A program made the translations under genes and the position numbers. Shown piece by piece: positions 25,788 to 34,658 of a stretch of 64,000 nt of DNA. The notes beneath the pieces were generated by a model that saw only the letters and a program-made list of their open reading frames with translations, was not told the origin of the DNA and did not search any database. Numbering within the stretch: the first letter of the stretch is position 1; every line of letters starts with the position of its first letter. Origin of the DNA: Desulfatibacillum alkenivorans DSM 16219 (GTDB lineage Bacteria > Desulfobacterota > Desulfobacteria > Desulfobacterales > Desulfatibacillaceae); assembly GCF_900142135.1 (NCBI RefSeq), contig NZ_FQZU01000007.1, positions 149,657 through 213,656 of the forward strand, written 5' to 3'.

Positions 25788-26570
25788 CTATACCAACCCC
25801 AACTCCGGGGACGGATATCCAAAGCAGAAGAGCTTGATCCAGGCGAATCCCAGGCGCAGCAACTCCACCTCGTCCTTTTTGGCTTTTTTCAGAAAAGCCT
25901 TGGGAACCTTGTACCGCTTTAAAAAGGTGCTTTTAAACACGAAATCCTTGAAGTCGTCCATGTTGTAGGCGGCCATAAACGCCATGCGGGCCATTTTGCC
26001 TTCCGGCCCGTCCGCGCCCCAGGGATCGTTCTGGAACAGGATTTTCACCTTGGTCCATTCGGTCATCATTTTGTGATAATACACCGCGCCCTGGTCCTGG
26101 GACCAACTGGACACGGTCCACTCCTTGGTTTCGTATTGGCCCTGGCAGAAGTCCGGCGGCTTGTAAAAATGGACCGGCGTAAGCACTCCCGTGGCTTCGT
26201 CCATGGAAACCCCGTGCTCCGTGGGAAAGGTGCGGCAGGCGTACATTCTGTCGCTGTAAACGGTGCATCCCTTTTCCGACAAAAAGGGGCAGGTTTTTTC
26301 TTCATTATCCGCCATGGTCAAGAGCACTTCCGGGAAGAAGTTGCCAGGCCTCAGCACCACGTCCGTGTGCTTTTCGATCACTTCCGAGGCGGTCATGCGC
26401 AGTTTCTTTTTTAAACGCACGATGTCGTAGGGATACAAAAACAAATTCAGGTTGCGGCAGCACAGGTTGAAGCAGGAGATGTCGGGCCTGCATTCAAAAC
26501 AGAACACGTCTCCGTCCTCCAGGCGCCTGCCGGGGATTTTTCCAAGATCTTGGTCTTCTATGCGTTTCAT
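25788..26570 (-). CDS. YkgJ-family cysteine cluster protein (1)
   Basis: 260 residues. Cysteine-rich N-terminal part: FCFECRPDISCFNLCCRNLN, followed by TCPFLSEKGCTVYSDRMYACRTFP, the CxxC...CC...C...C pattern of zinc- or iron-chelating YkgJ/UPF0153 proteins. The rest is helical and unassigned. The start at 26570 is only 7 bases after the stop of the next cysteine-cluster gene, so translation is coupled although the ribosome site is weak. The longer frame upstream would overlap that gene and was rejected. The function is unknown; the family may handle metal ions or clusters. Confidence 0.82.
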   Translation of the reverse strand: MKRIEDQDLGKIPGRRLEDGDVFCFECRPDISCFNLCCRNLNLFLYPYDIVRLKKKLRMTASEVIEKHTDVVLRPGNFFPEVLLTMADNEEKTCPFLSEKGCTVYSDRMYACRTFPTEHGVSMDEATGVLTPVHFYKPPDFCQGQYETKEWTVSSWSQDQGAVYYHKMMTEWTKVKILFQNDPWGADGPEGKMARMAFMAAYNMDDFKDFVFKSTFLKRYKVPKAFLKKAKKDEVELLRLGFAWIKLFCFGYPSPELGLV

Positions 26571-26577
26571 ATATAAA

Positions 26578-27180
26578 TCAGGTCTCGCTGCTTTGTTTGA
26601 CCAGCATTTCGGCCACGGACATTTTAATGGATTGATTGAAGCCGGTCTTTTGCCGAAGCTCCCTCTCAAGCCCCGCCAATTGCTGGTAAAAGGGCGTTCT
26701 GTCCAGGACGGCCTCCGCCCCGCTGGTTTTGGCCAGGTCTTCAAAAGCCCGGCATCCGATCCCCTGATGGATCGCTCCGTTGGGCATGGCGAACCGGTAA
26801 TGGATGCCGTGGAGGCGGCAGATCATGGGCCGGTTTTCATAGATCATGCATTTGCCGTCCTGGTTGACCGGACACATGATTCTGTATGCGCCGCCCGCCA
26901 TGTGATTGGCCTGGTCGATGACCTCCCGGGCTCTTTGCACGGCGGCCTTGTATTGGTCTTCGCCCAGCTTCATGCATCCGTCCTGGATGCCCAGGTACTC
27001 CAAAAAGGTGTGATGGAAGAATAACGTGAGGCAGCAGCTATCCTGGCATCCCTGGCAGTGAAAGCCATGGGCCTGGGCGACGTCATCATAGGCCTGATCC
27101 ATTTTGGAATAGACTTCTTCCAAACGGGACAAAAAATCCCGGATCATGGGGTCTTGCACTAATGTCCGGACATTGGTCAT
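26578..27180 (-). CDS. YkgJ-family cysteine cluster protein (2)
   Basis: 200 residues. HCQGCQDSCCLTLFFHHTFLEY near the N-terminus and RIMCPVNQDGKCMIYENRPMICRLHG further on give the eight-cysteine pattern of the family. It is probably paralogous to the gene just downstream. It lies 16 bases after dgt on the same strand, so the three genes form an operon. Metal or cluster binding is inferred from the cysteines. Confidence 0.82.
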   Translation of the reverse strand: MTNVRTLVQDPMIRDFLSRLEEVYSKMDQAYDDVAQAHGFHCQGCQDSCCLTLFFHHTFLEYLGIQDGCMKLGEDQYKAAVQRAREVIDQANHMAGGAYRIMCPVNQDGKCMIYENRPMICRLHGIHYRFAMPNGAIHQGIGCRAFEDLAKTSGAEAVLDRTPFYQQLAGLERELRQKTGFNQSIKMSVAEMLVKQSSET

Positions 27181-27196
27181 GAAAGGCTTGTTCCTT

Positions 27197-28252
27197 CTAC
27201 ACCATGGGGGTGGGGAAAAAGATTTTCTGGTAGCGCGTCAGGGCGAACCTGTCCGTCATGCTGGCGATGAGGTCGCACACGCTTTGCCTGGTGGGCGCGG
27301 CTTGCTCGGGGCTGGCGAACAGCTCCTGCTCCATGGCGGCTTTTTGAAAGGCGTCTACGTTGTTCAAGTAAAAGTCAAACAGTTCCGAAAGAATCTTCTT
27401 GGCTTTTATGAACTCGTTGTGGACCACCGGCGCCCGATACACATTGTCGTATAAAAAGGTCCTAAGCTCCAGCATGACGTCGTGCATGGCGTCGCTCATT
27501 TTGATGGTCATCTGCCCGTCTTCCTCGCCGCTGGAATAAACCACGTCGCGTATCATGGTGGTAACCAGGTCCCGGTGCCTCTCCCCCAAAACCTCCACGC
27601 AATGGGACGGCACCTGGTCTCGCGTCACTACGCCGCTTCTGATGGCGTCGTCCAGATCGTGGCTCAGGTAGGCGATGATATCGGCCACCCGCACGACCCG
27701 GCCTTCCATGGTGGAGGCCACTTCGCCGGCGTCGTTGGGCATGATGGTTCCGAATCCCTTGGAATGCTTGGCGATGCCGTCCATGACCTCGTAGGTGAGG
27801 TTCAAGCCCTCGCCGCGTCTTTCCAGGCAGTCCACCACTCTCAGGCTCTGCCGGGAGTGGGTGAAGTCCTTATGAAACAGTTCCTTCAGGACCGTCTCGC
27901 CGCCGTGGCCGAAAGGGGTGTGCCCCAGGTCGTGGCCCAGGGCGACCGCCTCGGTAAGGTCTTCGTTAAGGCGCATGGCTCTGGCGATTGTTCTCGCAAT
28001 TTCAGCCACTTCTAGAGTGTGGGTCAACCGGGTGCGATAATGGTCTCCCAGCGGAGACAAAAAAACCTGGGTTTTATGCTTCAGCCTGCGGAAGGCATTG
28101 CTGTAGACAATGCGGTCGCGGTCTCGTTGGAAAGCGGTGCGGATGGGACAGGGGGCTTCGGGACGCTTTCGGCCTTTGGACTTGGCGCTTGGGCAGGCAA
28201 AAGGCGATAAAAAGTCCAGCTCCCGTTGTTCGAATTTCTCACGTATTGTCAT
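27197..28252 (-). CDS. dgt: Deoxyguanosinetriphosphate triphosphohydrolase-like protein
   Basis: 351 residues, the size of short bacterial dGTPase-like proteins. The HD-domain metal site is seen as THTLEVAEIARTIARAM and ALGHDLGHTPFGHGGE, followed by RIVYSNAFRRLKHKTQVF upstream and VADIIAYLSHDLDDAI. Known reaction: dNTP to deoxynucleoside plus triphosphate, controlling dNTP pools. Start ATG at 28252; the ribosome site is weak. It is first in an operon with two YkgJ-type genes, a link with no obvious reason. Confidence 0.93.
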   Translation of the reverse strand: MTIREKFEQRELDFLSPFACPSAKSKGRKRPEAPCPIRTAFQRDRDRIVYSNAFRRLKHKTQVFLSPLGDHYRTRLTHTLEVAEIARTIARAMRLNEDLTEAVALGHDLGHTPFGHGGETVLKELFHKDFTHSRQSLRVVDCLERRGEGLNLTYEVMDGIAKHSKGFGTIMPNDAGEVASTMEGRVVRVADIIAYLSHDLDDAIRSGVVTRDQVPSHCVEVLGERHRDLVTTMIRDVVYSSGEEDGQMTIKMSDAMHDVMLELRTFLYDNVYRAPVVHNEFIKAKKILSELFDFYLNNVDAFQKAAMEQELFASPEQAAPTRQSVCDLIASMTDRFALTRYQKIFFPTPMV

Positions 28253-28344
28253 TGTTAACCATGGCTTAAGTTAATCATATACGCTTATAGTGCATAAGCC
28301 GCGAGAAGCATTTCACAGCTTGTTTGGATTGTAAAGCAGGAATA

Positions 28345-28392
28345 CAAAAAAAGGGGCTGGAGTGCGCCTCCAGCCCCTTGATTTTTTTTTAA
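28345..28392 (-). terminator. Terminator of the FadL-like gene (bidirectional)
   Basis: 28351-28362 pairs with 28368-28379 (12 bp, five-base loop). Runs of A before and T after give a U-tract on either strand. It lies just past the stop of the minus-strand FadL-like gene. Confidence 0.85.
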
Positions 28393-28404
28393 TTTAAGCC
28401 TGAG

Positions 28405-29685
28405 TTAGAACTTGCGCGTGACGGTCAGGCACAGGATGTGTGCGCTGACCTCCTGCACTTCTCCGACCAGCCTGCCCACTTTAAGGCCGGTGGCTGCGTT
28501 GTATACGTCGCCGGCTTCGTTATCAAAGGTGCGTTCGTCCTCATACAGATAGGCGTAAGCGAAATCCGCAACCCATTTGCCGTACTGGCCTCCGAAGCCG
28601 CAAGACCAGGTCCAGCGGTCTCCGTTGGGCACAATCAGGTCCAGGGTTTCGTTGGGAACGAATTCAGGCTCGTAAGCCAGGCCCGCTCTCAGGTCCAGGT
28701 TCTTGACCACGTTGTAGGCGAAGCCCAGGCGGAAAGCGTGGGCGTCATCCCAGTTTTTGTCGATTTCCGTGACTGCGCCGGTGGAATCCACGTTCAGTTG
28801 CAGCATGTTGTAGTTGGACCACTTCGTCCATTGATAGTCAAACTCCACCGTGAAGGGGGCTTTGCTCCAGGAAGCGCCGATCTGCAGCACGGAAGGCAGA
28901 TTGATGTCCAGGGTTCCGCCGGACTTCATGTTGATCAGGTTGTTTCCGGTAACGGTGATGTCGCCCGTCAGGTCATGGCAGAGCTGGCTGCGGTAGGATG
29001 CGCCGAGCCTGAACTCGTCCTGGATGTAGAACATGATGCCCGCGTTCCAGCCGCTGGCCCAGTCGTCGCCTTCCACTTTCATGTGGCCGTCCGGTCCGAA
29101 TACGCCTCCGGGCATAAGGATGTTGTTTTCCATCTGGGCGTCCATGTAGTTGGCGATGAAGCCGGCGGAGATGCTCACGAATTTCCAGGGTTGGTAAGCA
29201 ATAACCGGGTTGATGGCGTAGGTTTTGATGCGCGTATAGGTGGCGCCGGAGCAATACTGTCCCGGCCAGTTGTCCGGCCAATCCGTTGAAAGGCCGAAGT
29301 TGGAGTAGACCCCAAGGCCTACGGCCACTTTTTCATTGTACTTGTTGGTCAGGTAGAAATTGGGAATGAAGAACTCGTCGTCATTGGTCTTGGTGACCTG
29401 GCCGTAATAAGTTCCCAGCGCCGCATCCTTTGTGGAGGCTTGAAATTCCGCCTTGGGCCAGATAGCCGTTACGCCCGCTGCAATCTGAGTGCCTTCCAAC
29501 TGAGTCAGGCCGGCGGGGTTGTAGTAAACCGCAGTCGGGTCGTCAGCCTGGGCGACGAAGGCGTTTCCCATGGCGACAGCCTTTGCGCCTTGATCGAAAA
29601 TGCTGAAAGCTGCCGAATAACCAAGCCCGGGGGCTAAAAGCGCCGCCGCGAGCACACAACACACCACTAACCGGGTTTTCTTCAT
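28405..29685 (-). CDS. FadL/OmpP1/TodX-family outer-membrane transporter
   Basis: 426 residues. Signal peptide at 1-24 ending GYSA. The mature N-terminus, AFSIFDQGAKAVAMGNAFVAQADDPTAVYYNPAGLTQLEG, carries the conserved NPAG motif of FadL channels. The rest is beta-rich and ends with an aromatic C-terminal residue (CLTVTRKF), as in outer-membrane barrels. Known role: diffusion of long-chain fatty acids or hydrocarbons through the outer membrane, fitting a hydrocarbon- or fatty-acid-using anaerobe. Start 29685 with AAGGAGA upstream; an in-frame ATG 42 bases earlier lacks one. Confidence 0.92.
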   Translation of the reverse strand: MKKTRLVVCCVLAAALLAPGLGYSAAFSIFDQGAKAVAMGNAFVAQADDPTAVYYNPAGLTQLEGTQIAAGVTAIWPKAEFQASTKDAALGTYYGQVTKTNDDEFFIPNFYLTNKYNEKVAVGLGVYSNFGLSTDWPDNWPGQYCSGATYTRIKTYAINPVIAYQPWKFVSISAGFIANYMDAQMENNILMPGGVFGPDGHMKVEGDDWASGWNAGIMFYIQDEFRLGASYRSQLCHDLTGDITVTGNNLINMKSGGTLDINLPSVLQIGASWSKAPFTVEFDYQWTKWSNYNMLQLNVDSTGAVTEIDKNWDDAHAFRLGFAYNVVKNLDLRAGLAYEPEFVPNETLDLIVPNGDRWTWSCGFGGQYGKWVADFAYAYLYEDERTFDNEAGDVYNAATGLKVGRLVGEVQEVSAHILCLTVTRKF

Positions 29686-29739
29686 GACGATCTCCTTTTT
29701 TTCTGAACGGGAAGCAAAATTGAACAATATAATAGCAAT

Positions 29740-29769
29740 TTCATAGGCGATTTGTTAGCTTCATGTCAA
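29740..29769 (-). promoter_or_regulatory. Putative sigma-70 promoter of FadL-like gene
   Basis: On the minus strand TTGACA (29769-29764), 18 bases, then TATGAA (29745-29740), about 50 bases before the start codon. Confidence 0.45.
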
Positions 29770-29955
29770 CCCTAAAGCCTTTATTCCCTACAAAACTGGC
29801 ATCTTGATTACGCAATGCTTTAAAAATCATTGCTAGTTTCGCTTCCAATATGGTATGTCCCTTAAAAGGCAAGAAATACTTATAGCAGGATCAGAAACTA
29901 AAATGATGGCCCGCAATTATTACCGGGGAACCTTGCGGCGGAAATGGAGGGCGTA

Positions 29956-30936
29956 ATGGCCGGCAAATTCCAAATGGGAACCATCCTGGCACTGGTGTTT
30001 TTGTTGATGCTTCCGGCTGCTTCCGAAGCTTTTAACAGGGACCTGAGCACTGTAATGATTGACGATGCAATTTCCTTTTGCCCTGATAACTTAAGAGAGT
30101 ATCTGGATGCCAGGAAGGCGCTTGTCTTAAAGGGAATGAAACACGGCGACTATGCCAGCGGCCCCATAGATCCCATGTCAGCCGAAAGGGTGTACAACCT
30201 GCTTATTGAACGGTTGAAACAAGGAAAAGCCGACGATCCCAATGTTATTATCGCATTTGGGACCCTGGCCTTTTTTCTGTCGGAAACCGTAAGCCCCGGC
30301 GCCTGCCGGACCCTGGACGCGCTTCTCCCTGAATGGGTGCTGTACGACGGCACGGACCCCATCAACAACGTGGAAGAAACCATTCTAAGCACCCTGGAGC
30401 TTTCCAAGCCTTTTCACGGCCAGTGCGACGAAGAAAGCATGGGCGACGCCTATAACGTGGCTGTGAACGTCATTGTCGACTTCTGGATCGCCGTTTTCAA
30501 CGAGGCGGGCATGGAAACCGGGGCGCTCCTCCCCGTGGGCTCTCAGGTGGACCACTCCCGTCAGGCCATTTATACGCCTCAGGAACTGGAAGCCATGAGA
30601 ATTGCCAAGGAAGCCAGGGAAGCGGCCCAGGCGGCCTATGATGAAGAAATGAGGGAAATGGTCCGAAACGGAGTCATCACCGCAGAAGTGGTTCAGTGGC
30701 AGAAAGAGCAAAAAGAAAAGAAAAAAATCGACCAGTACATTGAAAAGTACCGCCTCCAGTTGAAGCAGTTGGAAGAGGAATCGGACGAACTCCGCAGCGG
30801 GGGAACCATGGACAGGGACGAGGTCAAGCGCATGAGGGCCCTGAACGACGAAATGGGAGAGATTAAAAGCCGTATTTCCGAGTTCGAGGACGACCCCAAC
30901 ATGGCTCTGGAAAAAGAGAGAAACGACAACTGGTAA
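29956..30936 (+). CDS. Secreted coiled-coil protein of unknown function
   Basis: 326 residues. Signal peptide MAGKFQMGTILALVFLLMLPAASEA, then a mainly helical domain (about 30-200, FCPDNLREYLDARKALVLKG). A long charged coiled-coil tail follows from about 215 to the end (EAREAAQAAYDEEMREM, KEQKEKKKIDQYIEKYRLQL). No family is recognised. The first domain faintly resembles zinc-dependent phospholipase/nuclease helical folds, but no metal-ligand set could be traced. GGAGGG stands 5 bases before ATG 29956; an ATG at 29944 is the alternative start. Confidence 0.65.
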   Translation: MAGKFQMGTILALVFLLMLPAASEAFNRDLSTVMIDDAISFCPDNLREYLDARKALVLKGMKHGDYASGPIDPMSAERVYNLLIERLKQGKADDPNVIIAFGTLAFFLSETVSPGACRTLDALLPEWVLYDGTDPINNVEETILSTLELSKPFHGQCDEESMGDAYNVAVNVIVDFWIAVFNEAGMETGALLPVGSQVDHSRQAIYTPQELEAMRIAKEAREAAQAAYDEEMREMVRNGVITAEVVQWQKEQKEKKKIDQYIEKYRLQLKQLEEESDELRSGGTMDRDEVKRMRALNDEMGEIKSRISEFEDDPNMALEKERNDNW

Positions 30937-30967
30937 ACAGTTGGATCAAAGCAGCTCGCTAAATAAC

Positions 30968-31010
30968 GGGCCGCCGCCTCTACAACGGGGGCGGCGGCCC
31001 TTTGATTTTT
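30968..31010 (+). terminator. Rho-independent terminator
   Basis: 30968-30978 pairs with 30990-31000 (11 bp, 11-base loop), followed by TTTGATTTTT. It ends the coiled-coil gene. The next gene starts 19 bases later. Confidence 0.8.
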
Positions 31011-31028
31011 ATGGAATGGAGATTTGTC

Positions 31029-31541
31029 ATGACCGGACGAAAAATCTTAATGTCAGCCCTTCTATGCCTGAGCCTGGCCCTGGCCGCAGGCTGCGCCTCC
31101 AGCGGATACTCCGGCGTTATCCCCGTGGCAGGAGCTACCTCGGGTCCGGATACGCCCGCCCGGCGCATGACAGCCTTAAACGCCGCCGAGCAGGTGCTTC
31201 TTTCAAAAGGCTATACGCCTGTATCGGTCGTTAAGGACAAAGGCTTCATGAATTTCCTTCTCGAAGCGGATTCCGACACGGTCTATAAAGTGAATGTCCG
31301 GCTGGTGGACGTTCAATCCGAAAAAAACGGCGTGGAAATGGACATAGACATGAACATCCTGCGGTCCGAACCCAAAACAAGCGGCCTTAGCATTGGAGGT
31401 GGAATCGGCTTTGGGACCGGAGGGGGAAGCGGCTTTGGGCTGGGAGTGGCCACCGGCGCCCGGGATTATCAGGACGATGACGTCAAGTTTTCCCTGAAAA
31501 AGGAGATAGCCGCCGCCGTGGAAAAAGCCCTGGCCCAGTAA
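31029..31541 (+). CDS. Small lipoprotein, unknown function
   Basis: 170 residues. A clear lipobox, SLALAAGC, after a hydrophobic signal means the mature protein is lipid-anchored. The body has ARRMTALNAAEQVLLSKGY and VKVNVRLVDVQ-like strands. A glycine-rich stretch (about 120-145, SIGGGIGFGTGGGSGFGLGV) resembles membrane-inserting or amyloid-like linkers. GGAG lies 7 bases before ATG 31029. No family is recognised. Confidence 0.65.
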   Translation: MTGRKILMSALLCLSLALAAGCASSGYSGVIPVAGATSGPDTPARRMTALNAAEQVLLSKGYTPVSVVKDKGFMNFLLEADSDTVYKVNVRLVDVQSEKNGVEMDIDMNILRSEPKTSGLSIGGGIGFGTGGGSGFGLGVATGARDYQDDDVKFSLKKEIAAAVEKALAQ

Positions 31542-31557
31542 ACTGGGAAAATAATAA

Positions 31558-32229
31558 TCAAGGCTCCAGGAGCCAGAACCGGGTTTCGTCTTCAATAAAC
31601 AGGGGGATGTCGTTTTTCCGGGCGTCCGCCAGCGCCGCCATGGCCGGCTCCCGCTTCGGATCCGGCTTCAGGCCGTAGTATCCAAAGATGTACTCGACCA
31701 TCTCATTATAATCCTGAAACGTCCATTGGATTAAGACGTCCCCGTAATCCACGACTTTCAACACGCTGTCCTGAATGGCGGCCTCGGCTATGACGTACCG
31801 GTGGGACTCGTCGTCGATCACGGCGAAAAGACTGGCCCCCAAAGTGTTTGCTTTGGGCTCGATGACCAATATCCGCCCGTTGGCGTTAAGCGTACGTGCA
31901 GCCTCTTTCAGGGCCCGGGGCGAATCCTGATGGTGCAGGGACAGCGTAAAAACCACTGCGTCGCAGACGCCGTCCTCCAAAGGTATCTCCTCGCCGCTGC
32001 CGACGGCAAGCTGCACGGCGTCTCCTACGCATTGACGCGCCAGATCCAAATCCGCTTGGCAGGGGTCCAAGCCCAAGACGGATTCCGCATGCTTTTCAAG
32101 GTGGCAGGTCAGGCGTCCGTTTCCGCAGCCGATTTCCACAATTCGTCCAACCCCGGACCTAAAACACCGCGCAAATATTCCTGCTTCTTTATTCTCAAGA
32201 TCTCTGTGCATCATTACCTCAAATTGCAT
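31558..32229 (-). CDS. Class I SAM-dependent methyltransferase
   Basis: 223 residues. Motif I is VEIGCGNGRLTCHL, motif II is LGLDPCQADLDLAR, the region DAVVFTLSLHHQDSPRALKE is the usual post-II helix, and ILVIEPKA is strand 5. The substrate is unknown. ATG codons at 32229, 32214 and 32211 are all possible; GAGG sits close to the last two. It is a single gene bordered by repeat DNA. Confidence 0.82.
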   Translation of the reverse strand: MQFEVMMHRDLENKEAGIFARCFRSGVGRIVEIGCGNGRLTCHLEKHAESVLGLDPCQADLDLARQCVGDAVQLAVGSGEEIPLEDGVCDAVVFTLSLHHQDSPRALKEAARTLNANGRILVIEPKANTLGASLFAVIDDESHRYVIAEAAIQDSVLKVVDYGDVLIQWTFQDYNEMVEYIFGYYGLKPDPKREPAMAALADARKNDIPLFIEDETRFWLLEP

Positions 32230-33080
32230 GCCGCGGCCGGCCGTTCACATACACCGTATAAATAGAATTTGCATCATTGCAGGGCAAGCCCTGGGATTGC
32301 ATCGCTGTTTCAAACCGAAAGGGCTGAATTTGACTTGTAGCGGCAGGCCCCTGTGCCTGCCCGTCTGTCATTCCCGCGCCGAAAATCGTAGGTTGAGTAG
32401 AGCTCCGCCAAACCCAACAAATTGCAGCCGCGAAGCGGCATCCTTATTTTTCCACGTTCCCATGCCTTGCGTGGGAATACATGCAGAACTATCTGAGGTC
32501 AATGCCTTTCCAAACTTCCTTCGCATTGTTCAAGACCTGGAAATGGGTAACCCAGGCACGGCAGTATTGCGCCTGGGCGCGCCAGCGCAGTAGGTGCGGC
32601 CTTTGTGGTTGCGTAACGCCTTGAAACTCAGGCGGGCGCACGCCCCATCCAAAACCAGACAAAAGTCGGAAATCCAAGAACGCCATACGCTCGCCGGTCT
32701 TTCCTGTTTTCAAAAATCCTTCCCGGTCGCGCCTTTTGGCCTTCGGCCCCAGGCGGCAAACGACGCTGCCTGGGCCGCCCAAAAACTACAGCAGGGCAAG
32801 CCCTGACGCTACATCACCTATTGAACCGTAAAGGCTGAATGTGATGTGTAGGGGTAGGGCTTGCCCTACCCAGGACGCGCTCCGCGCGTCCTCAAAGCGC
32901 CTACATTGGGCTCCAATATCACATCAACAACCATTTCCTTCCCTCTGCTCGTTCCCATGCTGCGCCTGCGAATGCATACAAAAGTATTTAAAATCATGTT
33001 GGCTCGCTGTGCATTTCTACAAACAGAAACCAACAATCCCCGTTTTCGTCCTTTTAACAAAATGATGCAGGCTGCGACCT
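32230..33080. other. 850-base gene-free island of dispersed repeats
   Basis: It holds several GGGCAAGCCCTG / GGGCTTGCCCTACC words (32280, 32797, 32860), family B copy 2 (32370-32442), and family C palindromes at about 32457-32477 and 32952-32972. It also holds a CCCAGGCGGCAAACGACGCTGCCTGGG inverted block near 32750. No gene or RNA is recognised. It is the densest repeat island in the window. Confidence 0.6.
32370..32442. repeat. Dispersed intergenic repeat, family B, copy 2
   Basis: 73 bases aligning without gaps to 16171-16243, with the same TAGGTTG...AAACCCAAC pair and GCCGC/GCGGC hairpin. Confidence 0.8.
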
Positions 33081-34385
33081 TCACATCTCCGTCAAAAAAC
33101 CCTTGCCTTGCAGCCTCACTCCGGCGCGCATGGCGCCCAAAAACCGGGACCTTAGCGCGTCGCTCATGAGCGCGCTTTTTACCGGAGGCAGCCGCAGGAA
33201 AGCCCCCAGGATGGCGTTCATGGCCTTGTTTCCGATATTTTCCGGATTGTCGAAAATCTGATTCTGCAAGGCGCCCCGTTCCAGGGACTGGAGGATCACC
33301 CGCTCAAAGGTCGTTTCCGGGTGGATGACCCGCTTTTTTCGGGGGATCAATTGGCAGGCCGAGGGCTTGCAGTCCAGGCCGCAAACGCCGCAGCCTATGC
33401 AGAGATCCAGGTTGATTTCGGGCTTCTTTTTCCGTTTTGTATTGGGGTCGGAGTCGTCCTTCATTTCAATGGCGTTGATGGGGCAGGCCTTGGCGCATTT
33501 GCCGCAGCCCGTGCATTTTTCGTCCTCGATGTCTGCAATAAAGTTGCTGGTGACGATGGCGTTTTCGTATCCGAACTTGTTCATGCCCAAAAGGAGGTTG
33601 CAGCAGCATCCGCAGCATTGGCAAATGGAGGCGATGCCTTTTTGAACGTTGTCCGCCTGAAGCACCAGGCCGTATTCCCGGGACCTGGCCAGGTTTTCCT
33701 TCAGGGCCGATTTGCTCACCTCAACGGCCATGTTGTGCCGGGTGAGGTATTCCGCGCCCATGCCGAATGACAGGCAGGTGTCCAGGGGGACGTCGCATTC
33801 CTTGGCGTCGGCGTGGTGCTTTTCGTGCCGGCACGAGCAAAGCCCTACCGCAACTTTTTCGGCGCTTTCCACAATATGCACGGCTCGTTCGTAATCCAGA
33901 ATTTCCACGTGATCGGCCAGGGACTCCTCATGGGGGACCGTGCGCAATGGACCGATTTGCTCGCCGTTGGAAAAATTGGCCTTGTACAGGGACCCGTCCT
34001 CAAAATAATGATGAAACAGTTTTCCCCAGGTTTCCATGTCCAGGTCGCCCTGGGTGCGCATCATGGTGAATTCAAAGATGCCCACGGCGATGGGGGAGGG
34101 CATGTAATGGTACTCGCCGTCGATAAACAAATCGATGACCAGCCCTTTGTCGCTGAGCCCTTCCAAAAGATTTTTCAACCGGGCGGGATTTATGCCCGTA
34201 ATCTTTTGAATCCGATCCAACGTGGATAGCCCATAGGGCATTTTTACATAGATTTCGGCTTCCTCCGCCGAATACAAGGCCTTGACAATGTTGTATATGC
34301 GTTCGTTAAAAGGAACCCGCACTGCTTGCGCGTCGATTTTCTGCACGAGTTTTTTGTAGATGTCCTTGCCGACCAGATGCCCCAT
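33081..34385 (-). CDS. Ferredoxin-type iron-sulfur protein with N-terminal helix-turn-helix-like region
   Basis: 434 residues. Residues 20-110 look like a winged-helix module (DRIQKITGINPARLKNLLEG then LSDKGLVIDLFIDGEYHY). The middle has GLCSCRHEKHHADAKECDVP and ASICQCCGCCCNLLLG, a dense cysteine cluster. The C-terminal third has two 4Fe-4S sets (CTGCGKCAKACP and CIGCGVCGLDCKPSAC). Role: electron transfer, possibly redox sensing. Related proteins occur in sulfate reducers, but the function is not established. Start 34385 follows AAGGAGG; an in-frame ATG at 34400 lacks one. Confidence 0.78.
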   Translation of the reverse strand: MGHLVGKDIYKKLVQKIDAQAVRVPFNERIYNIVKALYSAEEAEIYVKMPYGLSTLDRIQKITGINPARLKNLLEGLSDKGLVIDLFIDGEYHYMPSPIAVGIFEFTMMRTQGDLDMETWGKLFHHYFEDGSLYKANFSNGEQIGPLRTVPHEESLADHVEILDYERAVHIVESAEKVAVGLCSCRHEKHHADAKECDVPLDTCLSFGMGAEYLTRHNMAVEVSKSALKENLARSREYGLVLQADNVQKGIASICQCCGCCCNLLLGMNKFGYENAIVTSNFIADIEDEKCTGCGKCAKACPINAIEMKDDSDPNTKRKKKPEINLDLCIGCGVCGLDCKPSACQLIPRKKRVIHPETTFERVILQSLERGALQNQIFDNPENIGNKAMNAILGAFLRLPPVKSALMSDALRSRFLGAMRAGVRLQGKGFLTEM

Positions 34386-34455
34386 GTCCCCCTCCTTCAT
34401 GGTTTCAGGTATGATGGGTAGATTTACGCCATCATGATGAGATTTTCATGGAAAA

Positions 34456-34484
34456 AGAATACACGGGTTCCGCCAAATTGTCCA
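34456..34484 (-). promoter_or_regulatory. Putative sigma-70 promoter of the iron-sulfur gene
   Basis: On the minus strand TGGACA (34484-34479), 17 bases, then TATTCT (34461-34456), about 70 bases before the start. This suggests the gene is not simply the last member of the upstream operon. Confidence 0.45.
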
Positions 34485-34658
34485 GAACCTGTCTATATTG
34501 AGGTAAGAGAAGGCCTTTTGGGGCTGAGATCAGGGGGGATGTTTCGGGCCCCCGGCTTGAGAGCGTGATTGCTCTGCGGCAAGCCTCGGGGGCCCGGAAG
34601 CGCCTCGGCGCGTTTCATGCGGATGCTTTCCATGGAATGGCAAGTCTGTTTGGGCGCT

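Noticed and set aside
34545..34596. Large GC-rich hairpin after the free binding protein gene
   Set aside because: The stem is strong (34545-34553 with 34588-34596, plus inner pairs), but neither side has a U-tract. It was not called a terminator.
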